The notes under the pieces: model-generated
What the model was told of the DNA's origin: nothing
Seen by the model: the letters and a program-made list of their open reading frames with translations, nothing else
The model's database searches: none
Shown here: positions 8,075-17,253 of the stretch, one piece after another
How the letters are laid out: every line of letters starts with the position of its first letter
How positions within the stretch are numbered: the stretch's first letter is position 1
Assembly: GCF_006120725.1 (NCBI RefSeq)
Contig: NZ_SWMU01000002.1
Coordinates: 62,001 to 126,000 of the forward strand
Length of the DNA: 64,000 bases
Direction of reading: 5' to 3'
From: Mesohalobacter halotolerans
Lineage (GTDB): Bacteria > Bacteroidota > Bacteroidia > Flavobacteriales > Flavobacteriaceae
Translations under genes and position numbers: made by a program

Positions 8075-8109
8075 GCTCGATTTCTGATAAGAAATCGGGC
8101 TTTTTTTTA
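8075..8109 (+). terminator. Second intrinsic terminator, after the duplicated tRNA end
   Basis: GCTCGATTTCT and AGAAATCGGGC pair (11 bp with one G-T) around a GATA loop and are followed by eight Ts. It stands in the same relation to the repeated tRNA 3' end as the first terminator does to the real tRNA. Confidence 0.85.
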
Positions 8110-8471
8110 TATTAAGAAGCGTCAAAAGCCAAACTTTTGTAAGCGGAATGCAAAAAAAGACCTAAAGTCGCTAAAGCGATTTCGAGCTTTATTGTCAGGT
8201 GAGGCGATTTTAGGGATCACATCAGTATTCCCACATTCCCTTCAGATTAAGACCTTGTAAATCCAAGTTTTGTATAGTTTTTATGTAAAATAAAACCATA
8301 AGTTGTTTATATTTTGTACTCAAAATCTTCTATTGTTTTTTATGTCGATGCCACAAAAAATTTAGAAGTTAAAATTGAAACACATTTATAAGGAGTTGAA
8401 AATTACACCAGATAACATAAGCCTTGGAAGTTAAAAGACTAACCAAAAGACATAAGATTAAATTCTTAAGA
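8110..8471. other. Intergenic region downstream of the tRNA locus
   Basis: No coding frame or RNA gene was recognised in these roughly 360 bases. GGGATCAC at 8213-8220 repeats the same octamer at 8033-8040, continuing a loose 180-base periodicity with the tRNA-end duplication. The remainder is AT-rich and featureless, ending at the stop of the leftward BspA-like gene. Confidence 0.55.
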
Positions 8472-9854
8472 TTAATATTTAATTATTCTCTTAGATAGAT
8501 GTCTATTGTTTAGGCTGAGACTAATGAAATAAGGACCTTCAGCCAAGTTTGATATATTTATATTTTTAGGCAGACTTTTATAAGAACTATACCTAAGTAA
8601 TTTGCCTTCAATATTATAAATTTTAATTTTTACTGTTTGATCAGTAATGTCATTATTCCACTTGAAATTAATGAAGTTTTTTGCAGGATTTGGATAAATT
8701 GAAAAAAAATCAAGATCTACATTGTTGACATTAAGGGTAGTGCAATTGCTGCCCCAGCTTGGTTTAAAACTGTCTTGTAACGAAGAATTAGTAGAAAATA
8801 ATGCTGGCTCGTTATTAAACTGTTGAACACACCAACCAGATAGATCATTATTGAAAGAAGCGGCATTCCAAAACATAGCATCCATATTATTCACATTTGA
8901 AACATCCCAATTGTCAAGCGCTTGATTAAAAGCAATTGCACCATTAAACATTCCACCCATAAATGAAACATTTGAAACGTCCCAGTTATTTATAGGTTGA
9001 TTAAATGATTCTGCATCTTTAAATGTTCCAGCCATTGAAATTACATTTGAAACATCCCAATTATTTAAGGGTTGGTTAAAGGAAATCGCATCATTAAATA
9101 AAAGTTGAATATCGGTGACATTAGACACATCCCAATCATTTATTGATTGGTTAAATGATTCAGCATTTGCAAACATGCTTTTGATTTCTGTAAGGTTTGA
9201 GACATCCCAGTTATTTAAGGGTTGGTTGAAGGATAAAGCATTGCTGAACATACTATTCATACCACTAAATGTGCTGCCTGTATTTACAACATTGGAGACA
9301 TTCCAATGATTTATATTTTGATTAAAAGATTCAGCACCCGCAAACATGCCATACATATTTATCACATTTGATAAATCCCAATTATTTAAAGCTTGATTAA
9401 AAGCTGTTGCACCTGCAAAAGTTTTTAACATTGAAGTGACATTGCTAACATCCCAACTATTTAAAGTTTGGTTAAATGCTTCAGCATTAAAAAACATTTC
9501 AGACATATCAGTAACGTTTGAAACATCCCAGGATGAAATATTTTGATTAAAATTTTCTTTGTTTTCAAATAGGTTAGCCATATTTACAATCCCTGATGTG
9601 CATGTTAAGGCGATTTGTGGATCAGATTCGTTATTGTTAATTAAGGTCTCAAGCTGTGCTTTAGACCTTTTAGTAAAGGTCTTTTGAACGCCATTTATAG
9701 AGAGCGTTCCTGATTCTCCAAAATTTGCATTAGGACACAAACAAGTCACTTCATTAGGGGCTAATGTAAAATTTGGATTGTTTTGTGAAATACAGACAAT
9801 AGCACATAGTAAAAAACAAAATGTTATGTATCCGGAAATTTTATTGTTGTACAT
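8472..9854 (-). CDS. BspA-like (DUF285) repeat surface protein with T9SS sorting domain
   Basis: The 460-residue protein has an N-terminal signal peptide (to about residue 24). A short domain with two Cys follows. About ten copies of a 25-residue repeat of the form FNQxLNNWDVSNVxxMxxMF run from about 105 to 365. A type A type IX secretion C-terminal domain (about 380-460) starts YPNPAKNFINFKW and ends LSKRIIKY. DUF285/BspA repeats occur in surface proteins and are associated with adhesion. One unit between the fourth and fifth repeats carries an insertion (NTGSTFSGMNSMFSNAL). The protein should cross the outer membrane by T9SS and stay on the surface or be released. It is monocistronic. Confidence 0.9.
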   Translation of the reverse strand: MYNNKISGYITFCFLLCAIVCISQNNPNFTLAPNEVTCLCPNANFGESGTLSINGVQKTFTKRSKAQLETLINNNESDPQIALTCTSGIVNMANLFENKENFNQNISSWDVSNVTDMSEMFFNAEAFNQTLNSWDVSNVTSMLKTFAGATAFNQALNNWDLSNVINMYGMFAGAESFNQNINHWNVSNVVNTGSTFSGMNSMFSNALSFNQPLNNWDVSNLTEIKSMFANAESFNQSINDWDVSNVTDIQLLFNDAISFNQPLNNWDVSNVISMAGTFKDAESFNQPINNWDVSNVSFMGGMFNGAIAFNQALDNWDVSNVNNMDAMFWNAASFNNDLSGWCVQQFNNEPALFSTNSSLQDSFKPSWGSNCTTLNVNNVDLDFFSIYPNPAKNFINFKWNNDITDQTVKIKIYNIEGKLLRYSSYKSLPKNINISNLAEGPYFISLSLNNRHLSKRIIKY

Positions 9855-9942
9855 AATGTTTTATTTTTATTTTAAATATATTAATTTAATTAATTGTTGA
9901 CGGGATAATATTGAATTTTTAAAAGATTAATTGAGGTTTGGA

Positions 9943-10923
9943 TTAGTCTTTTATTAAATCTGAAACAAAGTAACTCAATGATTTACCTGTGGTTGATGAC
10001 GGTATTGCCTCACAAATATGGATGTATTTTAAAGGGTTATTTTTTAACATCTTTATCATATTTCTAATCTCATCAATACCAAAACCGGAAGGTGTTTTTG
10101 CACTAGCATTAAAGTTTTGAATACTGTCACAATCTATTTCTAACCCAAACTCATTCATCAAAAAATTACAACCTGCTTTGAGTTTTGATAATTTTTCCAA
10201 TTGGTTAAGGTGTAATAGCTGATCAAAGCAGCAAAAATCTATATTTGACTTTTGGTCAATATATTCAAAGATGTATTCAGGAGTATAGTTTTTATGTAGG
10301 CCAAAGATGAAATATTTTTCTAAAAATCCCTTTTGAATAGCATATGAAAACCCATTTCCAGAGTGACGGTGTTTGCAATGTCTCAAATCTGTATGCGCGT
10401 CTATGTTTAAAACATTGATGGGTTTATTTTCAAAGTGAGAACAAGCCTTAATAATTCCGAAGGCATTATTATGGCCACCACCGATTATGATTGGAATTTT
10501 GTTAAAATTCAATATTTGTTTGACAATATCAAAAACAGCTTGGTCGATTCGCTCGACTAAATCCCCTAAAACGACATGATAGTCATTGTGATTTGGATCT
10601 AGCTGTTTGGCTTGTTCTAAAAGCATTTCAAAATTTAAGTGGCCTAAAATCACTACATTTTCAGTTGAATTAAATCTATTATGCTGAATATTTAAAAAAG
10701 CCTTTAAAAACACATCCCAGGTTTGAGCAGCACCTGCAACTCCATGATTTGCCCTAACGCCAATATCTTCTGGTAGTCCCAGGATAACATAGTCTTGAGT
10801 CAAATTTTCTAATTCATCAATTTGCTCAACGAGATCTAGGTGTTCACCAATTTTTGTCTCTCCATGTCGGTGATTAACGTATTTTTGAACATCTGTTTTG
10901 TTGAAATATTCAAGAGTTGTCAT
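9943..10923 (-). CDS. hutG: Formimidoylglutamase
   Basis: HutG hydrolyses N-formimidoyl-glutamate to glutamate and formamide, the last step of one histidine degradation route. The 326-residue protein belongs to the arginase/agmatinase family. Metal-binding motifs are visible: IIGGGHNNAFG, NIDAHTDLRHCKH and LEIDCDSI, which supply the His and Asp ligands of the binuclear Mn site. It overlaps hutI by four bases (ATGA), so the two are co-translated. hutH and hutU are not in this window. The pairing with hutI favours this over a generic arginase. Confidence 0.9.
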   Translation of the reverse strand: MTTLEYFNKTDVQKYVNHRHGETKIGEHLDLVEQIDELENLTQDYVILGLPEDIGVRANHGVAGAAQTWDVFLKAFLNIQHNRFNSTENVVILGHLNFEMLLEQAKQLDPNHNDYHVVLGDLVERIDQAVFDIVKQILNFNKIPIIIGGGHNNAFGIIKACSHFENKPINVLNIDAHTDLRHCKHRHSGNGFSYAIQKGFLEKYFIFGLHKNYTPEYIFEYIDQKSNIDFCCFDQLLHLNQLEKLSKLKAGCNFLMNEFGLEIDCDSIQNFNASAKTPSGFGIDEIRNMIKMLKNNPLKYIHICEAIPSSTTGKSLSYFVSDLIKD

Positions 10924-12161
10924 GAAGTTATATTTTTACCATTAATCCAAACTTGTTCGATGTGGTTTTCTCCAAAAGCATACGGAATAAAGCTAAAGCT
11001 ATTGATGGGTTTTGTTATCATAAAATTTGCCTTTTTTCCTTTACAAATACTCCCTAGCGTATCTGACAATTCAATAGCATGTGCTGCATTTAGAGTAGCA
11101 GCATTGATAGCTTCCTCAGGAGTCATGTTCATTTTAATACAAGCTAAAGCAACTATAAAGTTCATATTGCCACTAGGAGCACTTCCGGGATTGTAATCAC
11201 TGGCTAAAGTTAACGCTAAGTTATTATCAATTAATTTTCTTGCAGCTGTGTATGGAATACCCAGAAAAAATGAACACCCCGGAAGTGCTACAGGTAAAGT
11301 TTTTGAAGCTTGCAAAGCGCTAATATCATCTTCAATAAGTTCTTCTAAATGATCTACACTTAGCGCATCAAAATCGACTGCTTTTTGAACACCGCCAAAA
11401 GCATTAAATTGATTAACGTGGATCTTGGCTTTGAGTCCCAATGTTTTTGCAGCTTTGAGAATTCTTTCTGTATCTGCTAAATCAAAATAACCTTTTTCGC
11501 AAAACACATCTACATAATCAGCAAGATTTCTTTTGACAACTTCAGGTAAAGTTTTATTGATGATTTCATCAATATAGGCTCTCTTGTTGTTTTTATATGC
11601 AATTGGTAATGCGTGAGCAGCAAGATATGTTGCTTTGACAGGAATAGGGGAGTGGCGTTTTAATTTTTGAATAACTTCAAGCATTTTTATTTCGCCCTCA
11701 TGAGTTAAACCATATCCACTTTTTATTTCTATCGCTCCGGTGCCAAGTTGGATTAGGTTTTGTAACCTTTTGAAAGATTGATCAAACAATTCGTCTTTTG
11801 AAGCATTTTGAAGTTTTTCAGCAGAATTTAATATTCCACCACCTTTTTCTGCGATTTCCTGATAACTTAATCCTTTAATCCGATCTTTAAATTCATCCTC
11901 TCGTGTCCCGGCATAAACCAGATGTGTATGAGAATCTACCCAAGTAGGTAAAATTATTTTACCTTCAACATCGATACACCTATCTTGATTACTGAAATTA
12001 AATTTAGCCATTTGGCCATAATCTACAATGTTTCCGTTTTCTAAACTGAGATAAGCATTTTCAATTTGAGGTAAAACAGCCATTTGTGGCCCAGAAACTA
12101 TCAAGTCGTCAGATTGCCTGACTTGGAGTAGGTTTTTGATATTTATAAAATGCGTTTTCAT
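10920..12161 (-). CDS. hutI: Imidazolonepropionase
   Basis: HutI opens the imidazolone ring in histidine degradation, giving formimidoylglutamate, the substrate of the neighbouring HutG. The 413-residue protein is a metal-dependent amidohydrolase. It contains VDSHTHLVYAGTREDEF (metal-binding HxH), EIKSGYGLTHEGE, VDHLEEL and ASDYNPGSAPSGN (late Asp ligand). The length is normal. It is the first gene of a two-gene leftward unit. The upstream region has only a near-consensus promoter (TATCTTTA). Confidence 0.95.
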   Translation of the reverse strand: MKTHFINIKNLLQVRQSDDLIVSGPQMAVLPQIENAYLSLENGNIVDYGQMAKFNFSNQDRCIDVEGKIILPTWVDSHTHLVYAGTREDEFKDRIKGLSYQEIAEKGGGILNSAEKLQNASKDELFDQSFKRLQNLIQLGTGAIEIKSGYGLTHEGEIKMLEVIQKLKRHSPIPVKATYLAAHALPIAYKNNKRAYIDEIINKTLPEVVKRNLADYVDVFCEKGYFDLADTERILKAAKTLGLKAKIHVNQFNAFGGVQKAVDFDALSVDHLEELIEDDISALQASKTLPVALPGCSFFLGIPYTAARKLIDNNLALTLASDYNPGSAPSGNMNFIVALACIKMNMTPEEAINAATLNAAHAIELSDTLGSICKGKKANFMITKPINSFSFIPYAFGENHIEQVWINGKNITS

Positions 12162-12292
12162 CCTTGTAAAAATGTTTAGGCTATTTAGATATGGTTAAAG
12201 ATATAAATTATTGTTAATCTTAAAATATAATGGTATTGACATTTTTAGTAGAAATAAAAACACCCTAAATTTACTTCAAATTTATTTTATTG

Positions 12293-13441
12293 ATGAAAAA
12301 AAATTACGGCCTAAATACCATTTGTGTTCACGAAGGTGAAGTAGAGGATAAAATTTATAAAGGTGCAGTTTCACCTATTTTTCCGGCGACCGCTTATGCC
12401 TATCATGGAGCAGAAGAGTCGGCTTATCCACGTTATTTCAACACACCCAATCAGGCAAATTTAGCTAAAAAGATTGCTAAACTTGAACATACAGAGGCTG
12501 GATTGATTTTTGGGAGTGGAATGGCCGCTATAAGCTCTGCAATGCTCAGTGTTTTAAAATCTGGTGACCATGTCATAGTGCAAAATCAAATATATGGCGG
12601 TACTCGAAATTTTATAAAAAAGGAATTGGAAAGCTTTAATGTAGAATATGATTTTGTGGATTTAAACAATTTTGATGCTGTAAAATCCCTAGTAACAGAT
12701 CACACAAAATTAATTTATTTAGAAACTCCATCAAACCCATTGCTAGAGCTAGTTGATTTAAAGCAAATTTCAAATCTTGCTAAAAAGTTCAATCTATTGA
12801 CTATGGCAGATAATACCTTTGCAACACCCATAAATCAAAGACCCATAGATTTTGGAATTGATATTGTGGTTCATTCAGCGACGAAGTATCTCGGTGGTCA
12901 TAGTGATATAACGGCCGGTGCAGTAGCCACAACAAAAAAATTGATGCAGCCTATTCTATTAAAAGCAAGAAACTTTGGAGGCAGCTTAGCAGATCAAACC
13001 ACATGGTTGCTGGAACGCAGTATGAAAACGCTCAACCTTCGCGTGCAACAACAATCTCATAATGCAATGGCTATAGCTGAATACCTCAATCAACAAGATT
13101 GGGTTAAACAAGTATTTTATCCGGGTATAAAAACGCATCATCAACATGAGTTGGCCAAGATGCAAATGTCAGGTTTTGGCGGAATGTTGTCTTTTGAACT
13201 TGATCAAGAAATCCCAGCAATTTCGTTTTTAGGCGAACTTAAACTGATTAAAGATGTTTTGAGCTTAGGTGGTGTAGAAACGACGATTTTATCACCTACC
13301 AAAACTTCACACAGCTTACTTTCTGAATCAGAAAGACAAGCTCAAGGGATTACAACTCAATTATTGAGGCTATCATGCGGTATAGAAAATCATGAAGATA
13401 TTATCAATGATATTAAGCAAGCTGTTGGTAAAATAACATAA
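12293..13441 (+). CDS. Cys/Met-metabolism PLP enzyme (methionine gamma-lyase or cystathionine gamma-synthase type)
   Basis: The protein is a fold-type I PLP enzyme of the trans-sulfuration family. FGSGMAAISSAMLS and the LETPSNP loop shape the cofactor site. HSATKYLGGHSD contains the Schiff-base Lys, and the C-terminal LLRLSCGIENHEDI is typical. The ATG at 12293 is chosen over a TTG three bases earlier. Gamma-lyases and gamma-synthases cannot be separated reliably by eye. The length (382 aa) and sequence resemble Bacteroidota methionine gamma-lyase-like enzymes. It is divergent from hutI and stands alone. Confidence 0.85.
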   Translation: MKKNYGLNTICVHEGEVEDKIYKGAVSPIFPATAYAYHGAEESAYPRYFNTPNQANLAKKIAKLEHTEAGLIFGSGMAAISSAMLSVLKSGDHVIVQNQIYGGTRNFIKKELESFNVEYDFVDLNNFDAVKSLVTDHTKLIYLETPSNPLLELVDLKQISNLAKKFNLLTMADNTFATPINQRPIDFGIDIVVHSATKYLGGHSDITAGAVATTKKLMQPILLKARNFGGSLADQTTWLLERSMKTLNLRVQQQSHNAMAIAEYLNQQDWVKQVFYPGIKTHHQHELAKMQMSGFGGMLSFELDQEIPAISFLGELKLIKDVLSLGGVETTILSPTKTSHSLLSESERQAQGITTQLLRLSCGIENHEDIINDIKQAVGKIT

Positions 13442-13532
13442 ACTTATAGGCAGTCAACGTAATGATAGTTTTTAGTTATAGTAATATAAAAAAAGACAAC
13501 TTGTAAATAATGATTTACCTGAGTTTATAACT

Positions 13533-13540
13533 TATTTTTG
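13533..13540 (+). promoter_or_regulatory. Promoter -7 element upstream of the peroxiredoxin gene
   Basis: TATTTTTG matches the Bacteroidota TAnnTTTG element and lies 32 bases before the peroxiredoxin ATG. No good TTTG partner at the proper spacing was seen. Confidence 0.5.
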
Positions 13541-13572
13541 TACTAGAATATTAATCTTAAAATTATATAATT

Positions 13573-14211
13573 ATGTCAATTGTTGGAAAAAAATTCCCAG
13601 ATTTAAAAGTAAATGCCATGAACGATCTCGGCGACACTATTGAAATTAATGTGCTTGAAGAAGCCGTTAAAAACAATAAGAAAGTCGTTTTGTTTTGGTA
13701 CCCTAAAGATTTTACATACGTATGTCCTACAGAATTACACGCTTTTCAGGAAGCCTTACCAGAATTTGAAAAAAGAAACACCATTGTTATAGGTGCTTCA
13801 TGTGACACAGCTGAAGTTCACTTTGCATGGTTAAGCACTTCAAAAGATGACGGAGGAATTGAAGGTGTAACTTATCCCATTCTTGCGGACTCCAATAGAA
13901 ATTTGAGTAGTCGATTAGGAATATTAGATATCACTAACGAGCGCTATGATGAAGAAACCGGAGATGTTACAGTTGACGGTGATAATGTGGCTTACAGAGC
14001 GACTTACCTTATTGATGAAGAAGGTGTTGTTTTTCATGAAGGTGTAAATCATATGCCACTTGGACGTAATGTTTCAGAATTCTTAAGAATGATTGATGCC
14101 TATACACACGTTCAAAAGCACGGTGAAGTTTGCCCAGCCAACTGGGAAGAAGGTAAAGAAGCTATGCAGCCAAACAGAGATGGTACAGCATCTTACTTAT
14201 CAAACAAGTAA
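13573..14211 (+). CDS. 2-Cys peroxiredoxin (AhpC/TSA family)
   Basis: The enzyme reduces peroxides in the cytoplasm. The 212-residue protein has the peroxidatic Cys in FTYVCPTELHAF and a resolving Cys in HGEVCPANWEEGKE near the C-terminus, so it is a typical 2-Cys enzyme. GASCDTAEVH and HMPLGRNVSEFLRM match the family. A thioredoxin-like gene 66 bases downstream probably supplies its reductant. A stable hairpin lies between the two genes and may lower or stabilise expression of one relative to the other. Confidence 0.94.
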   Translation: MSIVGKKFPDLKVNAMNDLGDTIEINVLEEAVKNNKKVVLFWYPKDFTYVCPTELHAFQEALPEFEKRNTIVIGASCDTAEVHFAWLSTSKDDGGIEGVTYPILADSNRNLSSRLGILDITNERYDEETGDVTVDGDNVAYRATYLIDEEGVVFHEGVNHMPLGRNVSEFLRMIDAYTHVQKHGEVCPANWEEGKEAMQPNRDGTASYLSNK

Positions 14212-14227
14212 GCATTGGATTTAATCC

Positions 14228-14263
14228 AAATACAGGTCAGAGGCAAAACTCTGACTTGTATTT
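14228..14263 (+). promoter_or_regulatory. Intercistronic hairpin between peroxiredoxin and thioredoxin genes
   Basis: AAATACAGGTCAGAG pairs with CTCTGACTTGTATTT in a 15-bp stem with one G-T pair and a GCAAAA loop. Only three Ts, belonging to the stem, precede an A-run, so it is not a classic terminator. It could act as a partial terminator or as an mRNA-stabilising element, giving more peroxiredoxin than thioredoxin. Confidence 0.75.
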
Positions 14264-14277
14264 AAAAAATAAAAATT

Positions 14278-14592
14278 ATGTTTAAAGAATTAGAACAAGA
14301 TAATTTAGTAGAAGAATTGAATGACAACGAGACTGTTGTGGTTCAATATGCCGCCTCTTGGTGTGGCAACTGCCGATTGATGAAGCCAAAATTTAAAAAA
14401 TTGGCTCGAGAGAATGAAGACATCCCATTTATTATTGTGGATGCTGAAAAATTTCCGGAATCACGAAAGTTAGCTAATGTGAACAATTTACCAACGTTTG
14501 CTACTTTTAAACACGGCAAATTTGTCAACCAAGTCCAAACCAATAAATTTGATTCACTTAAAGATTTAGTCAATGAAGTTACCCATAATTAA
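14278..14592 (+). CDS. Thioredoxin-family protein
   Basis: The 104-residue protein has a single thioredoxin fold with active site ASWCGNCRLMKP (CGNC rather than CGPC) and a cis-Pro in NNLPTFATFKHGK. There is no signal peptide, so it is cytoplasmic. Located directly after the peroxiredoxin, it likely recycles that enzyme. It overlaps the next small gene by 20 bases, indicating coupling. The non-standard CGNC dipeptide should shift the redox potential relative to classical thioredoxin. Confidence 0.92.
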   Translation: MFKELEQDNLVEELNDNETVVVQYAASWCGNCRLMKPKFKKLARENEDIPFIIVDAEKFPESRKLANVNNLPTFATFKHGKFVNQVQTNKFDSLKDLVNEVTHN

Positions 14593-14821
14593 ACACTTAC
14601 AGAAAAACAATTCTGCTGAAAAAATGCAGCATACTATTGATGTTTTAGAATCTTTTACTGAACATCGTTCAGTCAAAGAAGAAGAAATGGATGTAGTGGG
14701 AGAGCTTGTTACCAATTTAGCGGGTGCTATTGAAATGAATAAACTCGTCGAAGAAGGTATGTCAGAAAAAGATGCGGCAAATACATTTGCCAAACGCGTT
14801 TTAGGTTCTATTGATCAGTAA
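14573..14821 (+). CDS. Small conserved protein, DUF6952-like
   Basis: The 82-residue protein is predicted to be helical and acidic and has no cysteine or membrane segment. It begins KLPIIKHLQKNNSAEKM and contains SVKEEEMDVVGELV. I recall it as a small Flavobacteriia family (DUF6952) found directly after the peroxiredoxin/thioredoxin pair. The 20-base overlap with the thioredoxin gene and the terminator right after it define a three-gene operon. The function is unknown; an accessory of the peroxide-reduction pair is the natural guess. Confidence 0.75.
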   Translation: MKLPIIKHLQKNNSAEKMQHTIDVLESFTEHRSVKEEEMDVVGELVTNLAGAIEMNKLVEEGMSEKDAANTFAKRVLGSIDQ

Positions 14822-14849
14822 TTGAGATCTTAAAATACATTTTGTAGAA

Positions 14850-14879
14850 AGGCTTTATCAAAAGGTAAAGCCTTTTTTT
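14850..14879 (+). terminator. Intrinsic terminator of the peroxiredoxin operon
   Basis: AGGCTTTA pairs with TAAAGCCT around a TCAAAAGG loop and is followed by a T-run. It lies 29 bases after the small-protein stop and about 20 bases before the end of the convergent decayed glycosyltransferase gene. Confidence 0.9.
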
Positions 14880-14898
14880 ATTTTAATACGCTTTGCCA

Positions 14899-15887
14899 TT
14901 AGTGTTTTACAACTTCCCAATCAAAAGTTTCAGCGAGTTTTCTGCCGTTTTGAGATAAAAGTTGGGCTAAATTATGATTGTCAAACAATTTTAAAATGGC
15001 ATGTGTCATTTCTTCTTCATTATTAGGATTTACGAGTAAAGCTTCTTTTTTATTTTCCAAAAGATATGGTAAACCACCAACATTTGTTGTTACCACCGGC
15101 AGACCTAGCGCCATGGCTTCAATCACACTCACTGGCGTGTTGTCAACATTTGTCGTATTGATAAAACATCAAAATCTTCAGCATAAGCTATCCAATCTTC
15201 TTTAGTCATTTTACCGGTAAATTTTATAGGGAGTTGATGTTCTTTAGCATAAGCTCTACAATGCTCAATACTATCATCTTTAAATGGACCTACCATACTT
15301 AATTGAGCCTTTGGGTAATCTAAAAGCAATTGTTTTAATACTTTTAAAGCCAAAATCGGGTTATAAATATCAGCAAAAGCTCTGACCCAAAGAAGATTAG
15401 GTTTTAAAACACGTCTTTTTTTAAATTCGTAGTTTTTTATTTGAATGGTGTTAGGGATAAGTTTTAGATTATTAAACCCATGCGATTTAAAGCTGTGGTA
15501 CAAATAAGCTGATGGTGCTATATTGACATAAGCTTTAGAAAATAAAGAATAACATAATTTGGGATTCTTTTCTAATCTTTTTGGTAAATTCCCACCTCTT
15601 AAAATTGGAATGTATTTTATCTTTAACTTAGTAAATAAAAGACCAGAAAAATAAGCAAACCAAAACCCACTTGTGCTATAAGTATCTATCAATACATAAT
15701 TTGTATTTTTCGAAAATTTGAATATTGTAAATAACATATCCAAAAGTCTTATCAATTGGTTTTTTTTGCTTGATGTCCTCCGAATTGAATAGCCTGAATT
15801 ATTTAAAAATAAAGCTTAAGTCTCAATTGAAGTTTGATTGCTACCTTTCTTGGATAGCATATTTCCAACGTAGATTAATTTTGTCAT
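14899..15887 (-). pseudogene. Glycosyltransferase (GT4-like), broken by a nonsense codon and a frameshift
   Basis: Reading leftward from the ATG at 15887, the frame gives MTKLIYVGNMLSKKGSNQTS and then hits TAA at 15816-15818, where TTA (Leu) would restore the frame (IETLALFLNNSGYS). It then runs to residue about 240, where one base appears lost in the A-run at 15162-15165. Adding it restores DVFINTTNVDNTPVSVIEAM, the nucleotide-sugar binding motif of GT4 enzymes. The rest, to 14899, is in the shifted frame (ALGLPVVTTNVGGLPYLLEN). The restored protein would be about 330 residues. Both lesions imply loss of function. It starts two bases after the decayed O-antigen ligase gene. Confidence 0.88.
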
Positions 15888-15888
15888 T

Positions 15889-17236
15889 TTAATCAAATTT
15901 AATTTTCAATAAAGCTAAACCATAAATAAAACCCGGTGCAGCAATTCGCATGGCGGAGTGATTGATGGTTAGAAACCAAAAGATTACTAAGGGAATAATA
16001 AATATATTCCGATTATCTGTTAGAAAATTAATTGCGGAATACTAATTAGAAGTATTAAACTCAAAATACCCATAAACCATGTTCTGAGACAAGTCTTGTC
16101 ACTTCGTTATGGGAGGCAGCCCTTATTCCTTCAGTTTTGGCTCTAAAAAATTTACCCATTCCAACACCAATTCCAAAAATTGGATTTTGCTCAAAAGCTT
16201 CAAACTCAGTTTTTGCTATTTCAACTCGACCGGTTGTGATATCGCCTTGTTTCTTTCCACTGGCATTTCTATCTGTATATTTGTTGTATAACATATTGTT
16301 AGTTGCAATTAGGGTTATAGACCAAACAGCAATAGCGCTGATGCCAATAGCAATAACTTTAGCCGTACCTTTTGCTTTAGCCGAAGGAGTTGCGTATCTA
16401 AAAAAACTTACCATAAAAAACACACTCATAAAAACGGCTGTAAAAACTCCGCCTCTGGATAAAGTGGCTAAAGCTCTAAAACTGAAAAAAGCTAACACAC
16501 CATACATAATAAGTCTTAATGTCTACTCTTATAAGTTAGAAATAACCGCACAAACAAACAAAACATTCCTAAACCTAATATTGTAGAAACCTGATTAGGC
16601 CCAAAACCACCAGAGGCTGCAAAATTGGCATCTGCTCCTGTAACTACTTTTTGAAGATCAGGCGTGAAAAAAACAAATAAGTAGCCATGGCTGTAATTGG
16701 TAAAACCATGGTATCCAATAACCTCAAATAGTGCATCAATTTTATTTCACGTTGATAGCAAAACAAAGCTGTGGAAAATAAATTCATTGGGCCGCTCAGG
16801 TTAAATAGTATGGTTTTCCTGAAATTAGTTTCATAATTGATATCAAAATAGGTGACAAGAACTCCGGGTATAAGAAGTAATAAAAATATAATATAAATAT
16901 TAGCCGATCTTTTAAAATTATGATGATATAACCCAAATAGCATAAATAAAATAACTTAATACTTACCGGTTTCGTAAAATATTAAACCACCGGTCATTCT
17001 TAAAAAGACTTCTGCAGCCATTGTATAGGCAGCGGCTTGAAGAATAATTAATGGATTGTTGGTTTTTTTTATAATTTTAAGAATAAAATAAATTAAGATC
17101 CCAAATGTATAAAGCAATGACAATGGTCTAAATGTAAAAATTGCAAATTCTATAACAGCGTGAAAAATCACCTGATTCAGATAAGTAAGTCTGTAGGTTT
17201 TTTTATTTTTTCTCGAATATGTTTTTTAGACAACAT
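15889..17236 (-). pseudogene. O-antigen ligase/polymerase-like membrane protein, multiply broken
   Basis: Fragments in all three frames reconstruct a roughly 450-residue polytopic protein of the O-antigen ligase (Wzy/WaaL) type. The hallmark segments are TGADANFAASGGFGPNQVST, then FRALATLSRGGVFTA and late GIGVGMGKFF and ASHNEVTRLVSEHG. Inferred lesions, in order of translation, are: a one-base loss in the run at 17198-17204; an in-frame TAA at 16956-16958; a one-base loss in the A7 run at 16667-16673; one near 16520; one near 16060; and one near 16020. The restored C-terminus reads MRIAAPGFIYGLALLKIKFD and stops at 15889-15891. The gene would have joined or polymerised surface polysaccharide. 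Confidence 0.85.
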
Positions 17237-17253
17237 AAATAAATGTAAGACAT

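Noticed and set aside
7806-8109. An integrative element at tRNA-Ser
   Set aside because: Only 157 bases lie between the repeated ends and there is no integrase gene, so no element is present now; only a remnant is possible.
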